A stretch of DNA of 64,000 nucleotides from Palsa-504 sp963756575 (GTDB taxonomy: Bacteria; Actinomycetota; Actinomycetes; Streptosporangiales; Streptosporangiaceae). The stretch is from contig CAVWOM010000017.1 in assembly GCA_963756575.1 (NCBI GenBank), positions 1-64,000 on the forward strand. Reading direction: 5' to 3'. The notes beneath the pieces were generated by a model, which had not been told where the DNA came from, searched no databases, and saw nothing but the letters and a program-made list of their open reading frames with translations. How positions within the stretch are numbered: the stretch's first letter is position 1; the number at the start of each line of letters is the position of its first letter. The translations under genes were made by a program, and so were the position numbers. This document shows positions 8,665 through 16,183 of the stretch, piece by piece.

Positions 8665-9442
8665 GCAGGGGATTGACCTCCCGGGCCAGCAGCTCGACGA
8701 ACCCCGCGATGTCAGCGTCATCCTCGTCGGCGTTGACTGCGACATGCGTCGCCCCGGCCGCGGCGTACTCGCTGACCATGGCGGCGATGTCCTTCGCCGG
8801 GCTGGACGCGGAGGCGCTGGTGAAGACCACGACGTCACCCGGGCCGTCCCCCCGGACAGAACGGAAATGCCCGGCGGTCGCGCGGATCTCCTCCGGCGAC
8901 GGCCCGCTGGAGATGATCACCCCGTCGGCCAGTTCCCCGGCCAGCGCCACGGTGCGCGGCCGGACTCCGCCTACCAGCAGCGGCGGCACGACCGAGGGCG
9001 GCCAGTCCAGGGCGACCTCTTCCAGCTGGACGTAGCGCCCGTGCACCGTCACGGTCTCCCCGCGCAGCAGGGCATGCAGCGCGGCGGTGTACTCACGCAG
9101 CAGCGTCAGGGGCGACTCGGCCCGGGCGCCGACCTGGCCCATCCAGTCCAGCACGCCGTGCCCGATCCCGGCCGTCAGCCGCCCGGGGAACAGCCGGGCC
9201 AGCGTGGCGAGCTCCATGGCGGTGAGCGCCACGTTGCGCAGCGGCACCGGCAGCAGCCCGATCGCCACCGGCAGGCGGCTGGTGGTGGCCAGCATCGCGG
9301 CGGCGGTGGCGATGCCGCTCTCCTTGAAGCAGTCCTCCCACACCCACAGCTGCGCCAGCCCGGCCGCGTCGGCGGCCGCGGCCACCGGCCCGATCCGCTC
9401 CGGCGGCTGCGACGGCGGGAAGATGCCAGCCAGCGTGACCAA
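8657..9442 (-). CDS. LLM-class flavin-dependent oxidoreductase
   Basis: A luciferase-like monooxygenase of 261 residues. It would be a TIM-barrel enzyme using reduced FMN or F420. Visible features are the N-terminal AGIFPPSQPPERI strand, LWVWEDCFKESG with the flavin-site acid pair, RLPVAIGLLPVPLRN, TAGIGHGVLDWM and PPLLVGGVRPRTVALAGELADGVIIS. It is shorter than the typical 300-350 residues but both barrel halves are present. The TTG at 9442 has a good RBS, GAGGAGACTGTC. It lies ten bases after nadE and may be cotranscribed with it. The cofactor and substrate cannot be decided from sequence. Confidence 0.82.
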   Translation of the reverse strand: MVTLAGIFPPSQPPERIGPVAAAADAAGLAQLWVWEDCFKESGIATAAAMLATTSRLPVAIGLLPVPLRNVALTAMELATLARLFPGRLTAGIGHGVLDWMGQVGARAESPLTLLREYTAALHALLRGETVTVHGRYVQLEEVALDWPPSVVPPLLVGGVRPRTVALAGELADGVIISSGPSPEEIRATAGHFRSVRGDGPGDVVVFTSASASSPAKDIAAMVSEYAAAGATHVAVNADEDDADIAGFVELLAREVNPLLS

Positions 9443-9452
9443 GACAGTCTCC

Positions 9453-11300
9453 TCAGGCGTTCGGCGGCCGCGGCTCGCGCCAGCGGCTGGTGATGGGCAG
9501 CCGCCGGTCGCGGCCGAAGTTCTTCTGGCTGATCTTCGGGCCCGGCGGGTACTGCCGCCGCTTGTACTCGGCGGTGTCGATCAGCCGGACCACCCGCTCG
9601 ACCAGGTCGGGATCGTGCCCGGCCGCGATCAGCGCGGCCGTGCCCATGTCCTTCTCGACGTAATCGTCGATCAGCGCGTCCAGCACCTCGTACTCCGGCA
9701 GCGAGTCGGTGTCCAGCTGGCCGGGGGCGAGCTCGGCGCTCGGCGGCTTGTCGATGGAGTTCTGCGGGATCGGGGGAGTGGCCCCGGCCCGCTCGGCCTC
9801 GGCGTTCCGCCACCGGGACAGCTCCCAGACCAGCGTCTTGGGCACGTCCTTGATCGGCCCGAAGCCACCCGCCGAGTCCCCGTACAGGGTCGAGTAGCCC
9901 GTCGCCAGCTCGCTCTTGTTGCCGGTGGTGAGCACCAGGTGCCCGTCCGCGTTGGACAGCCCCATCAGCACCACGCCGCGCACCCGCGCCTGCAGGTTCT
10001 CCGGCGGCAGCCCCTTCTCGGGGAAGCCGTGCGGGGTGAGCGCGTCGCCGAACGCCTCCACCATCGACGCGATCGGGATGGTCATCCCGTTCAGGCCCTG
10101 CCGCTTGACCAGCTCCTCGGCGTCGGTGACCGAATGATCCGAGGAGTACCGGCTGGGCATGAGGACCACGTGCACGTTCGACGGCCCGACCGCGTCCGCG
10201 GCGATGGTCGCGGTCAGCGCCGAGTCGATCCCGCCGGACAGGGCCAAGATGACCGAACGGAATCCGTTCTTGCGCACGTAATCGCGTACACCGGTAACCA
10301 GGGCGGCGTAGACCTCGGCCGGGTCGGACAGCCGCGGCCACAGCGGCCCGTCGCCCTCCGCCCGATCGCTCGCGGGGACCTCAGCCGTCGTGGCGGGCTC
10401 GTCCGGGGCGGCCACCCGGCCGGACGTCGGCAGTGTCACCCGCCTGATCGTGATCACCGAACCGTCGCCCGCGTCCACCGGCTCGTCCGCGGGCGGCTCG
10501 CCCGGCGCGGCCGGCAGGTCCAGGTCGGCCACGACCAGCGCCTCCTCGAACTGAGGGCCCCGGGCGATCAGCGCGCCATCGGCGGCGACCAGGATCGAGT
10601 CCCCGTCGAAGACCAGCTCGTCCTGCCCGCCGATCATGTTGGCGTAGGCCAGCGCGGCCCCGGCCTCCCGGGCCCGCCGCACCACCAGGTCCAGCCGCAC
10701 GTCGTCCTTGCCCCGCTCGTAGGGCGAGGCGTTCGGCACCGCGAGCAGCGCCGCGCCCGAGCGCCGGCACACCGCCACCGGACCGCCCTCCTGCCATAGG
10801 TCCTCGCAGATGGCGATCGCGATCTCGACGCTCTCCCCGCCATCGGCGGGCAGCCGGAAGACCGGCAGCGTGTTACCCGGCACGAAGTAGCGGAACTCGT
10901 CGAAGACCCCGTAGTTGGGCAGGTGGTGCTTGGCCGAGGTGATGACGACGCGCCCGCCGTGCAGCAGCGCCGCCGCGTCCAGCGGGGCGCCGGCCGGCAG
11001 CCCGGTCCGCGGGGCCAGGTCGGCCCGCCGGTCCAGGTAACCGGTGACCACCGCGATCCCGCCGAGCCCCTCGGCGTCCAGCCGGGCCGCCACCGCGTGC
11101 AGCGCCGCGATCGACGCCTCGACGAACGACGCCCGCAGCGCCAGGTCCTCCACCGGGTAACCGGTCAGCATCATCTCGGGGAACACCACGACCCGGGCCC
11201 CGCGCGCCGCCGCCCGGCGGGTCCACTCCACGACCAGCGCCGCGTTCCCGTCCAGGTCCCCGACGGTGGCATTGACCTGAGCCAGCGCAATCCTCAGCAT
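9453..11300 (-). CDS. nadE: Glutamine-dependent NAD+ synthetase
   Basis: Two-domain enzyme of 615 residues for the last step of NAD synthesis, amidation of nicotinic acid adenine dinucleotide. The N-terminal nitrilase-type glutaminase (residues 1-270) shows the Glu-Lys-Cys triad: VVFPEMMLTGYP, SAKHHLPNYGVFDE and IAICEDLWQEGG. The C-terminal synthetase (about 330-600) has the ATP-pyrophosphatase loop LALSGGIDSALTATIA, MGLSNADGHLVLTTGNKSELATGYSTLYGDSAGGF and PPSAELAPGQLDTDSLPEYEVLD. ATG at 11300 begins the first strand MLRIALAQVN; a GTG six bases earlier is an alternative. It is divergent from glnA2, the same neighbourhood as in Streptomyces. Confidence 0.94.
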   Translation of the reverse strand: MLRIALAQVNATVGDLDGNAALVVEWTRRAAARGARVVVFPEMMLTGYPVEDLALRASFVEASIAALHAVAARLDAEGLGGIAVVTGYLDRRADLAPRTGLPAGAPLDAAALLHGGRVVITSAKHHLPNYGVFDEFRYFVPGNTLPVFRLPADGGESVEIAIAICEDLWQEGGPVAVCRRSGAALLAVPNASPYERGKDDVRLDLVVRRAREAGAALAYANMIGGQDELVFDGDSILVAADGALIARGPQFEEALVVADLDLPAAPGEPPADEPVDAGDGSVITIRRVTLPTSGRVAAPDEPATTAEVPASDRAEGDGPLWPRLSDPAEVYAALVTGVRDYVRKNGFRSVILALSGGIDSALTATIAADAVGPSNVHVVLMPSRYSSDHSVTDAEELVKRQGLNGMTIPIASMVEAFGDALTPHGFPEKGLPPENLQARVRGVVLMGLSNADGHLVLTTGNKSELATGYSTLYGDSAGGFGPIKDVPKTLVWELSRWRNAEAERAGATPPIPQNSIDKPPSAELAPGQLDTDSLPEYEVLDALIDDYVEKDMGTAALIAAGHDPDLVERVVRLIDTAEYKRRQYPPGPKISQKNFGRDRRLPITSRWREPRPPNA

Positions 11301-11348
11301 CGTCACCCCACCAGCCTAGGCCGTGGCCAGCCGCCCCCGGCGAGGGCC

Positions 11349-11364
11349 TTAACCGCCAGGAAAC
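11349..11364 (+). promoter_or_regulatory. Possible GlnR half-site upstream of glnA2
   Basis: TTAAC-CGCCAG-GAAAC fits the a-b half of the GlnR box (GTnAC-N6-GaAAC) except for the first base. It lies about 80 bases before the glnA2 start, a normal place for the actinobacterial nitrogen regulator. The second a-b pair of a full box is not clear, so this is a weak prediction. Confidence 0.35.
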
Positions 11365-11445
11365 ACGGACCGGGCAAACTCGCTCCTGCGCGTTGCGCGA
11401 AAGCAGATCTGGCGGAGGCTGGTCTAGCGGTGAGGAACGTCTAAG

Positions 11446-12816
11446 GTGATTACCGTGGATAGGCAGGAAGAATTCGTGCTGCGCACGCTCGAGGAGCGTG
11501 ACATCAGGTTCGTCCGGTTGTGGTTCACCGACGTCCTCGGCACGCTGAAGTCGATCGCGGTGGCGCCCGCCGAGCTCGAGGGTGCCTTCGCCGACGGCAT
11601 CGGCTTCGACGGCTCGGCCATCGAGGGTTTCGCGCGGGTCTACGAGGCCGACATGATCCTGCGCCCGGACCCGGCCACGTTCCAGCTGCTGCCGTGGCGC
11701 GGTGAGTACCCCGGGGTCGCCCGGATGTTCTGCGACATCCTGCTCCCGGACGGGTCGCCGTCCTACGCCGACCCGCGCTGGGTGCTCAAGCGCAACCTGG
11801 CCCGGGCTTCCGAGCTCGGGTTCACCTTCTACGCGCACCCGGAGATCGAGTTCTTCCTGCTGCGGGAGCGGCCCGAGCCCGGCGGCCGGCCGGTGCCGAT
11901 CGACACCGGCGGCTACTACGACCACACCCCGCACAGCATCGCGCACGACTTCCGCCGCACGGCGATCACGATGCTGGAGTCGATGGGCATCTCGGTGGAG
12001 TACAGCCACCACGAGGGCGCGCCCGGGCAGCAGGAAATCGACCTGCGCTACGCCGACGCGCTGACCACCGCCGACAACATCATGTCGTTCCGGCTGGTGA
12101 TGAAGGAAGTGGCCATCGAGCAGGGCGTCTACGCGACGTTCATGCCGAAGCCGTTCACCGATCACCCCGGTTCGGGCATGCACTCGCACGTGTCGCTGTT
12201 CGAGGGCGACAAGAACGCGTTCTACGAGGCCGGTGCCGAGTTCCAGCTGTCCAAGACGGGCCGGGCGTTCATCGCCGGGCTGCTGCGGCACGCGCCCGAG
12301 ATCACCGCCGTCTGCAACCAGTGGGTGAACTCCTACAAGCGGCTGTGGGGCGCGGCCGAGCGGACCGCGGGCGCGGGCGGCGAGGCCCCCGCGTACGTGT
12401 GCTGGGGCCACAACAACCGCTCGGCCCTGGTCCGGGTGCCGATGTACAAGCCGCAGAAGGGCAACGCCACCCGGGTCGAGTTCCGCTCGGTGGACGCCGC
12501 CTGCAACCCGTACCTGGCGTTCGCGGTGATCCTGGCGGCCGGGCTCAAGGGCATCGAGGGCGATTACGAGCTGCCGCCCGGCGCCGAGGACGATGTCTGG
12601 GCGCTGACCTCCGCCGAGCGTCGCGCGCTCGGCATCCGGCCGCTGCCGCAGGACCTGGACCAGGCCATCAAGGTGATGCAGGACAGCGAGCTGGTCGCCG
12701 AGACGCTGGGGGAGCACGTCTTCGACTTCTTCCTGCGGAACAAGCGCGAGGAGTGGCAGGAGTACCGCCGCCAGGTCACCGAGTACGAGCTGGGCCGCTA
12801 CCTGCCGATGCTCTGA
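11446..12816 (+). CDS. glnA2: Glutamine synthetase family protein, GlnA2 type
   Basis: A 456-residue member of the glutamine synthetase I superfamily. Conserved active-site segments are DGSAIEGFARVYEADM, the metal-binding AHPEIEFFLL, GQQEIDLRY, GSGMHSHVSLF, NSYKRLWG, NNRSALVRVP and RVEFRSVDAACNPYLAFAVILAAGLKGIE. A Tyr lies in DYELPP, where GSI-beta enzymes are adenylylated. In Streptomyces coelicolor the enzyme at the matching locus near nadE and glnE is GlnA2, reported as a gamma-glutamylpolyamine synthetase; by context this is its orthologue, though ordinary glutamine synthesis cannot be excluded by eye. GTG at 11446 follows GGAACG. A possible GlnR half-site is upstream. A degenerate copy of its 3' end lies at 13125. 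Confidence 0.9.
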   Translation: MITVDRQEEFVLRTLEERDIRFVRLWFTDVLGTLKSIAVAPAELEGAFADGIGFDGSAIEGFARVYEADMILRPDPATFQLLPWRGEYPGVARMFCDILLPDGSPSYADPRWVLKRNLARASELGFTFYAHPEIEFFLLRERPEPGGRPVPIDTGGYYDHTPHSIAHDFRRTAITMLESMGISVEYSHHEGAPGQQEIDLRYADALTTADNIMSFRLVMKEVAIEQGVYATFMPKPFTDHPGSGMHSHVSLFEGDKNAFYEAGAEFQLSKTGRAFIAGLLRHAPEITAVCNQWVNSYKRLWGAAERTAGAGGEAPAYVCWGHNNRSALVRVPMYKPQKGNATRVEFRSVDAACNPYLAFAVILAAGLKGIEGDYELPPGAEDDVWALTSAERRALGIRPLPQDLDQAIKVMQDSELVAETLGEHVFDFFLRNKREEWQEYRRQVTEYELGRYLPML

Positions 12817-12970
12817 CCGCGCCCGCGGGCTAACGGGACGGCGCGACCGTCACGTCGCCCTCGTTGCTGCTCGCGTTGATGACGTACCGCGACGAGGATG
12901 ACCGCGGGACACCCCGGCGCTCGTGGCCCCACACACGCGGCCGGCCAGTGAGGTGAGCCGTATGTCCCTT

Positions 12971-13119
12971 GATCGTGAGCGTCAGCTGGGCGGCGGACGT
13001 CATGAAACCGGGCTTTGAGCGCGTCCTGGCGCACTCGAAGCCGGGTTTCATGTCGTCATGGCTGACCCGCGGCGCTTAGATCGCGGTGCTGACGGTGCCA
13101 GTGTTACCTTAGCCGGGTT
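12971..13119. repeat. Dispersed palindromic element, copy 2
   Basis: Core 12981-13066, 86 bp, about 150 bases after the glnA2 stop. It matches copy 1 at 5039-5187 over 149 bp with scattered substitutions, some of them in the stem (CCTGG for CCGG in the middle, TTTGAG for TTCGAG). Changes are seen in one arm at a time, so the stem is now imperfect. The outer GTCAGC and GCTGAC ends are conserved. It lies between an intact glutamine synthetase gene and a relic of one. Confidence 0.85.
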
Positions 13120-13124
13120 TCCGG

Positions 13125-13220
13125 GATTTTCAGTTGTTCCTGCGAAAGAAAGCGCAAAGAGTGGCATGAGTACTTTCGCCGGATCACCGAATACGAACTT
13201 GGCTGTTACCTTCCATGCTT
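13125..13220 (+). pseudogene. Relic of a glutamine synthetase gene 3' end
   Basis: Translation in two plus-strand frames matches the end of the GlnA2 protein encoded just upstream. The first frame reads DFQLFLRKKA (compare FDFFLRNKRE). After a shift the next reads KEWHEYFRRITEYELGCYLPCF (22 residues; compare EEWQEYRRQVTEYELGRYLPML, key residues W, EY, TEYELG and YLP). No more of the gene is left upstream, only the palindromic element, and no stop follows at the expected site. The relic is richer in A/T than the intact gene. It suggests an old glnA duplication or an acquired second gene, later deleted. Confidence 0.7.
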
Positions 13221-13971
13221 TGACGTCAGCGTCATCAGGACGCCTGCGTCAGCCGGCCGGTCCCGCACCTTCGCCCCATGCCGGAAATCCGCCCGTGAAG
13301 TGGCTATATGGAGCTGGCAGTCTTTTGACAACCGACTTTGGAAGTCTTCACGCCTGCATAATGCATACAGATCACTTCGTATCTTCTGATTGTTTGAATC
13401 TGGTCATTAGCTGATCACGAGGAACGCGGCGAGGTCGTGAATTGAGGCTGTGACCTGCGGGGTCGTAGCGGTGGTTGAAGAGCCCGTCGTGTTCCCGGGC
13501 TCGGGCGAAACGATAAAAGTTCCTGTGCTCGCCATAGCCTGCCGCGAGAGACCCCGGGTAGTGGACCCCCAGCCGGCCCGGGTGCAGGCCAGCGCCCAGC
13601 GAACGCGGCCTCCAGGTGCATGGCCAGGCCGTTCGGTATCTACCCCAATCATTAATCTTGTCGTAAACTGACCGAGTTACAAGCGCGTCTTACTTTGGTT
13701 ACGTTTTGTTACCCGGCATTTCAGCGCGAGTTCACCTCAGCGTCAGATGCGGGGCTGAGCGGGCACGTGTGAAGCGGGTCCGTGTCTTGCAAAGGAGGCC
13801 TGCCTTTGTCGATCGTGGTCGACAGGTGCTTAGGTCCGCCAGGAATGCGTCCAAGCCGGGCCCGAGTCGCTGCGCGCGCTGGTCGAGCGCGCCCGCGGGC
13901 CGGCGGCGGACAATGCCGCGAGAGCGATCCGAAGCGGCTTAGCCAATCGAACAAAACGTCAGAAAGGGAAC
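13221..13971. other. Gene-poor, A/T-richer stretch before the regulatory operon
   Basis: No intact gene is supported. On the minus strand about 13410-13600 an uninterrupted frame reads GVHYPGSLAAGYGEHRNF and then YRFARAREHDGLFNHRYDP, which has protein-like composition but no family I recognise and no clear start; it may be another relic. Near 13790 there are two small inverted repeats, around CAAAGGAGGCCTGCCTTTG and GTCGATCGTGGTCGAC. The base composition is lower in G+C than the flanking genes. Confidence 0.4.
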
Positions 13972-13998
13972 ATGACCTTACTACTATTAACCCTGTGA
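13972..13998 (+). promoter_or_regulatory. Possible leader peptide with rare leucine codons
   Basis: A short open frame encodes M-T-L-L-L-L-T-L and stops, with AGAAAGGGA as a good RBS just upstream. The first four leucines use TTA, CTA, CTA and TTA, the rarest leucine codons in such G+C-rich genomes; TTA needs the bldA-type tRNA. It lies 74 bases before the GTG of the histidine kinase gene. Ribosome stalling could couple kinase expression to rare leucyl-tRNA. Alternatively the A/T-rich run is simply promoter DNA. Confidence 0.4.
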
Positions 13999-14072
13999 CG
14001 TAAAAGGCATGCGGATGGGAGGGAGCCTGGCCGCACCTTGCGAACTGCGTCGCGTGGGGTAACAGGAGGGGA

Positions 14073-14774
14073 GTGGGGAAAGTGGAGCGGGTGTATCGGG
14101 AATGGGCTGGCCAGGAATACCCGGCTATTCCTGACTGTGATCTGGCTGATTTGCGAGTAATGAGTGACGGCACCCCTGTCACGGCGGGCACGTCGCTACG
14201 CGAGTTCTGCCACGACCTGATAGAACCAGCCACCACCATCAGGTGGCTGGCACGCGCCGCGGTCACCGACGCGGGGCCGGATCTGCGCGACCGGCTGGGC
14301 GCCATCGCCCTCGTGGCCTCGCAGCTGGCAGCGATCTGCGAACAGATTCTTGACCGGCCCCGGCATGACGAGGGCTCGCGGCTCGACCTGCTGGCCGGCG
14401 AGGCGGCGGCCAGCGCCCAGGTCCGGTACGACGGCGTGATTGATGTCATCGTCCAGCCCGTCACGGCGCTGGCGCCGGCCGGCGACCTGGTGCGGATCCT
14501 GGGTAATCTCCTGGCCAACGCATGCCGGGCGGCTGGCCCGTCGGGCCGGGTCCGCGTGATCGCCGACGTGACCGGCGGCCAGGCCCGGCTGGCAATCGCC
14601 GATACCGGCAGCGACCATGGCCAGGCGGTGCCGGGCGGACGGGCGGGTCTCGGGCTGGACATCGTCGGCGCGCTCGCGCGGACGCACAACGGCCACGTTC
14701 ACCTGGGCGCCAGTGACCTCGGCGGGCTCGCGGTCACAGTTCTCCTGCCCGCGCCGGAAGGAGCGTCGACGTGA
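14073..14774 (+). CDS. Soluble sensor histidine kinase
   Basis: A compact 233-residue kinase without membrane segments or a recognisable sensor domain. A degenerate H-box, FCHDLIEPATTIRWLA (His about residue 47), begins the dimerisation helices. The HATPase part follows with N-box NLLANACRAAG, G1 IADTGSDHG and G2 GRAGLGLDIVGALARTHNG. It should autophosphorylate on His and pass phosphate to the regulators encoded next. GTG at 14073 follows AGGAGGGG; the stop overlaps the next start by four bases. What it senses is unknown. Its operon runs toward the glycan operon, so control of glycan genes is possible but unproven. A possible leader peptide precedes it. Confidence 0.82.
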   Translation: MGKVERVYREWAGQEYPAIPDCDLADLRVMSDGTPVTAGTSLREFCHDLIEPATTIRWLARAAVTDAGPDLRDRLGAIALVASQLAAICEQILDRPRHDEGSRLDLLAGEAAASAQVRYDGVIDVIVQPVTALAPAGDLVRILGNLLANACRAAGPSGRVRVIADVTGGQARLAIADTGSDHGQAVPGGRAGLGLDIVGALARTHNGHVHLGASDLGGLAVTVLLPAPEGAST

Positions 14775-15466
14775 AGGTCGTGATCGCCGACGCCCATCCG
14801 ATCTTCGCTGGCGCCGTCGAATCGCTCCTGCGCCGGGCCGGTCATGAGGTAGCGGGCTGCGTGGCCAGGCTCGACGACGCGGCGGACCTGAGCCTGCGCG
14901 AGCGCGCCGACGCGTGCGTGTTCGACCTCGGCCTGGCCGTCGCCTATGAGCCGAGTGCCCTGCCGGAGATCATGGCTGGCTCGCCGCGGACCGCCTTCGT
15001 AGTGCTCGCTGATGCGCCGGGGTCGGCGGGCTTCGCCGGCGCGCTCGCCGCAGGCGTGCACGGGGCCGCGCTCAAGACCGACGACTTCGTCGAGATCCTG
15101 CGGGTGCTGACTGTCGCCGTGAACCGGCTCGCTCGCCGCGGCACCGGCGAGGCCGTCCTGTCGCTGGCCGCCCAGACAACCCACCGGCCGATCCGGCACA
15201 GCACCCGCTATCCAGCCCTGGACCATCTGCTCACCCCCCGCGAGAGGGAGGTACTAACCCGCCTGGTCCGGGGCGAGAGCACGACGATCATGGCCAGGGC
15301 GATGGGAGTGCGCATGTCCACCATCCGCACCCATATCGACTCCCTGCTCATCAAGCTCGGGGTGCACTCGCGGTTGGAGGCCGTCGCCTACGCCGTCCGG
15401 GAGGGGATCGTCGATCTGAGCGGCAGCTACGAGCCGGCCTCGGCGCCTGATGCCCTCAGCGGATAA
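14771..15466 (+). CDS. NarL/FixJ-type response regulator 1
   Basis: A 231-residue regulator with an N-terminal receiver and a C-terminal LuxR-type helix-turn-helix. The receiver has the phosphorylation-site Asp at about residue 52 (CVFDLGLA) and the late Lys (ALKTDD). The usual acidic pair at the start is reduced to one Asp (IADAHPIF), which may weaken Mg binding. The DNA-binding part (about 150-210) reads LLTPREREVLTRLVRGEST, IMARAMGVRMSTIRTHIDSL, LIKLGVHSRLEAVAYA. GTG at 14771 overlaps the kinase stop (GTGA). The stop TAA overlaps the next ATG. Confidence 0.88.
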   Translation: MKVVIADAHPIFAGAVESLLRRAGHEVAGCVARLDDAADLSLRERADACVFDLGLAVAYEPSALPEIMAGSPRTAFVVLADAPGSAGFAGALAAGVHGAALKTDDFVEILRVLTVAVNRLARRGTGEAVLSLAAQTTHRPIRHSTRYPALDHLLTPREREVLTRLVRGESTTIMARAMGVRMSTIRTHIDSLLIKLGVHSRLEAVAYAVREGIVDLSGSYEPASAPDALSG

Positions 15467-16116
15467 TGCAGACCAGTCAGCTGCTCATCGTCGATGACCA
15501 CCGCGTTCTGTGCCAGGGCCTTGAAGCCGTCTTCGCGGCGGAGCCAGACTTCGAGCCCATGGCGATCAGCAATCCCGAGCAGGTTCTCGGGGTGGTGGCG
15601 GTGTGGAAGCCGGACGTGGTGATCATGGACCTGCGCCTGGGGGAGGTCAGCGGCATCGACCTCACCCGGCAGATTGTCGCTTTGCCGTCCCCGCCCGCGG
15701 TCGTGATGCTGACCGCCTACGGCGACATCGCGGTGGCGCTGGACGCGATCCGGGCGGGGGCGGTGGGCTTCGTGGCCAAGAACGCCTCGGTCGAGCAGGT
15801 CATCAGCGCGGCCCGGGCCGCGGTGCTCGGCGGCTGCTGGCTACCCCGGGCAGTGCTGGACCGATTGGCCGCCGAGTACACCGAGCCAGCCGGCGCACCG
15901 CAACTCATCGCCCACCTCACGGCGCGTGAGCACCAGGTGCTGAGCCTGATGGTCAGCGGCCGGGATCGCAGCGGCATCGCGGAAAAGCTGAACCAGTCGC
16001 CGAATACCGTTCGTACGCACATCCGCAACGTGATCGTGAAGCTCGGATGCCACAGCGCCGTCGAGGCGGTCGCCGTCGCCCTCAAGGCGGGACTCCGCCC
16101 CGAAAGCCCCGGATAG
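15466..16116 (+). CDS. NarL/FixJ-type response regulator 2
   Basis: A second 216-residue receiver-LuxR protein, translationally coupled to the first (TAATG). It has a complete phosphorylation site: DDH at residues 10-12, Asp about 55 (VIMDLRLGEVSG), a Thr in MLTAYG and Lys in VAKNAS. The helix-turn-helix reads LTAREHQVLSLMVSGRDRSG, IAEKLNQSPNTVRTHIRNVI, VKLGCHSAVEAVAVAL. Two regulators behind one kinase suggest a branched output or heterodimers. The stop lies inside a 15-bp tandem repeat. The gene is convergent with the last gene of the glycan operon, 67 bases away. Confidence 0.9.
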   Translation: MQTSQLLIVDDHRVLCQGLEAVFAAEPDFEPMAISNPEQVLGVVAVWKPDVVIMDLRLGEVSGIDLTRQIVALPSPPAVVMLTAYGDIAVALDAIRAGAVGFVAKNASVEQVISAARAAVLGGCWLPRAVLDRLAAEYTEPAGAPQLIAHLTAREHQVLSLMVSGRDRSGIAEKLNQSPNTVRTHIRNVIVKLGCHSAVEAVAVALKAGLRPESPG

Positions 16117-16155
16117 CGCCGCTCCGGATAGCGCCGCTCCGGATAGCGCCGCGAC
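16111..16155. repeat. Three 15-bp tandem units over a stop codon
   Basis: GGATAGCGCCGCTCC is repeated at 16111, 16126 and, with two changes, 16141. The first unit contains the TAG stop of the second response regulator, and because the unit is 15 bases long each copy brings an in-frame TAG. Gain or loss of units would leave the protein end unchanged. Confidence 0.85.
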
Positions 16156-16183
16156 TCCTCGGCCGCCCGAGCCAGCGGGCTCA

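Noticed and set aside
10873..12717. 614-residue minus-strand frame across glnA2 and nadE
   Set aside because: It is antisense to glnA2 in its first part and out of frame with nadE in its second.
12830..13051. Small minus-strand protein with KPGFECARTRSKPGFM
   Set aside because: It is the translation of the palindromic repeat; the same peptide-like reading occurs in the other copies on either strand.
13782..14003. 74-residue plus-strand frame before the histidine kinase
   Set aside because: No domain and poor composition; the short leader frame in another phase has a better RBS.
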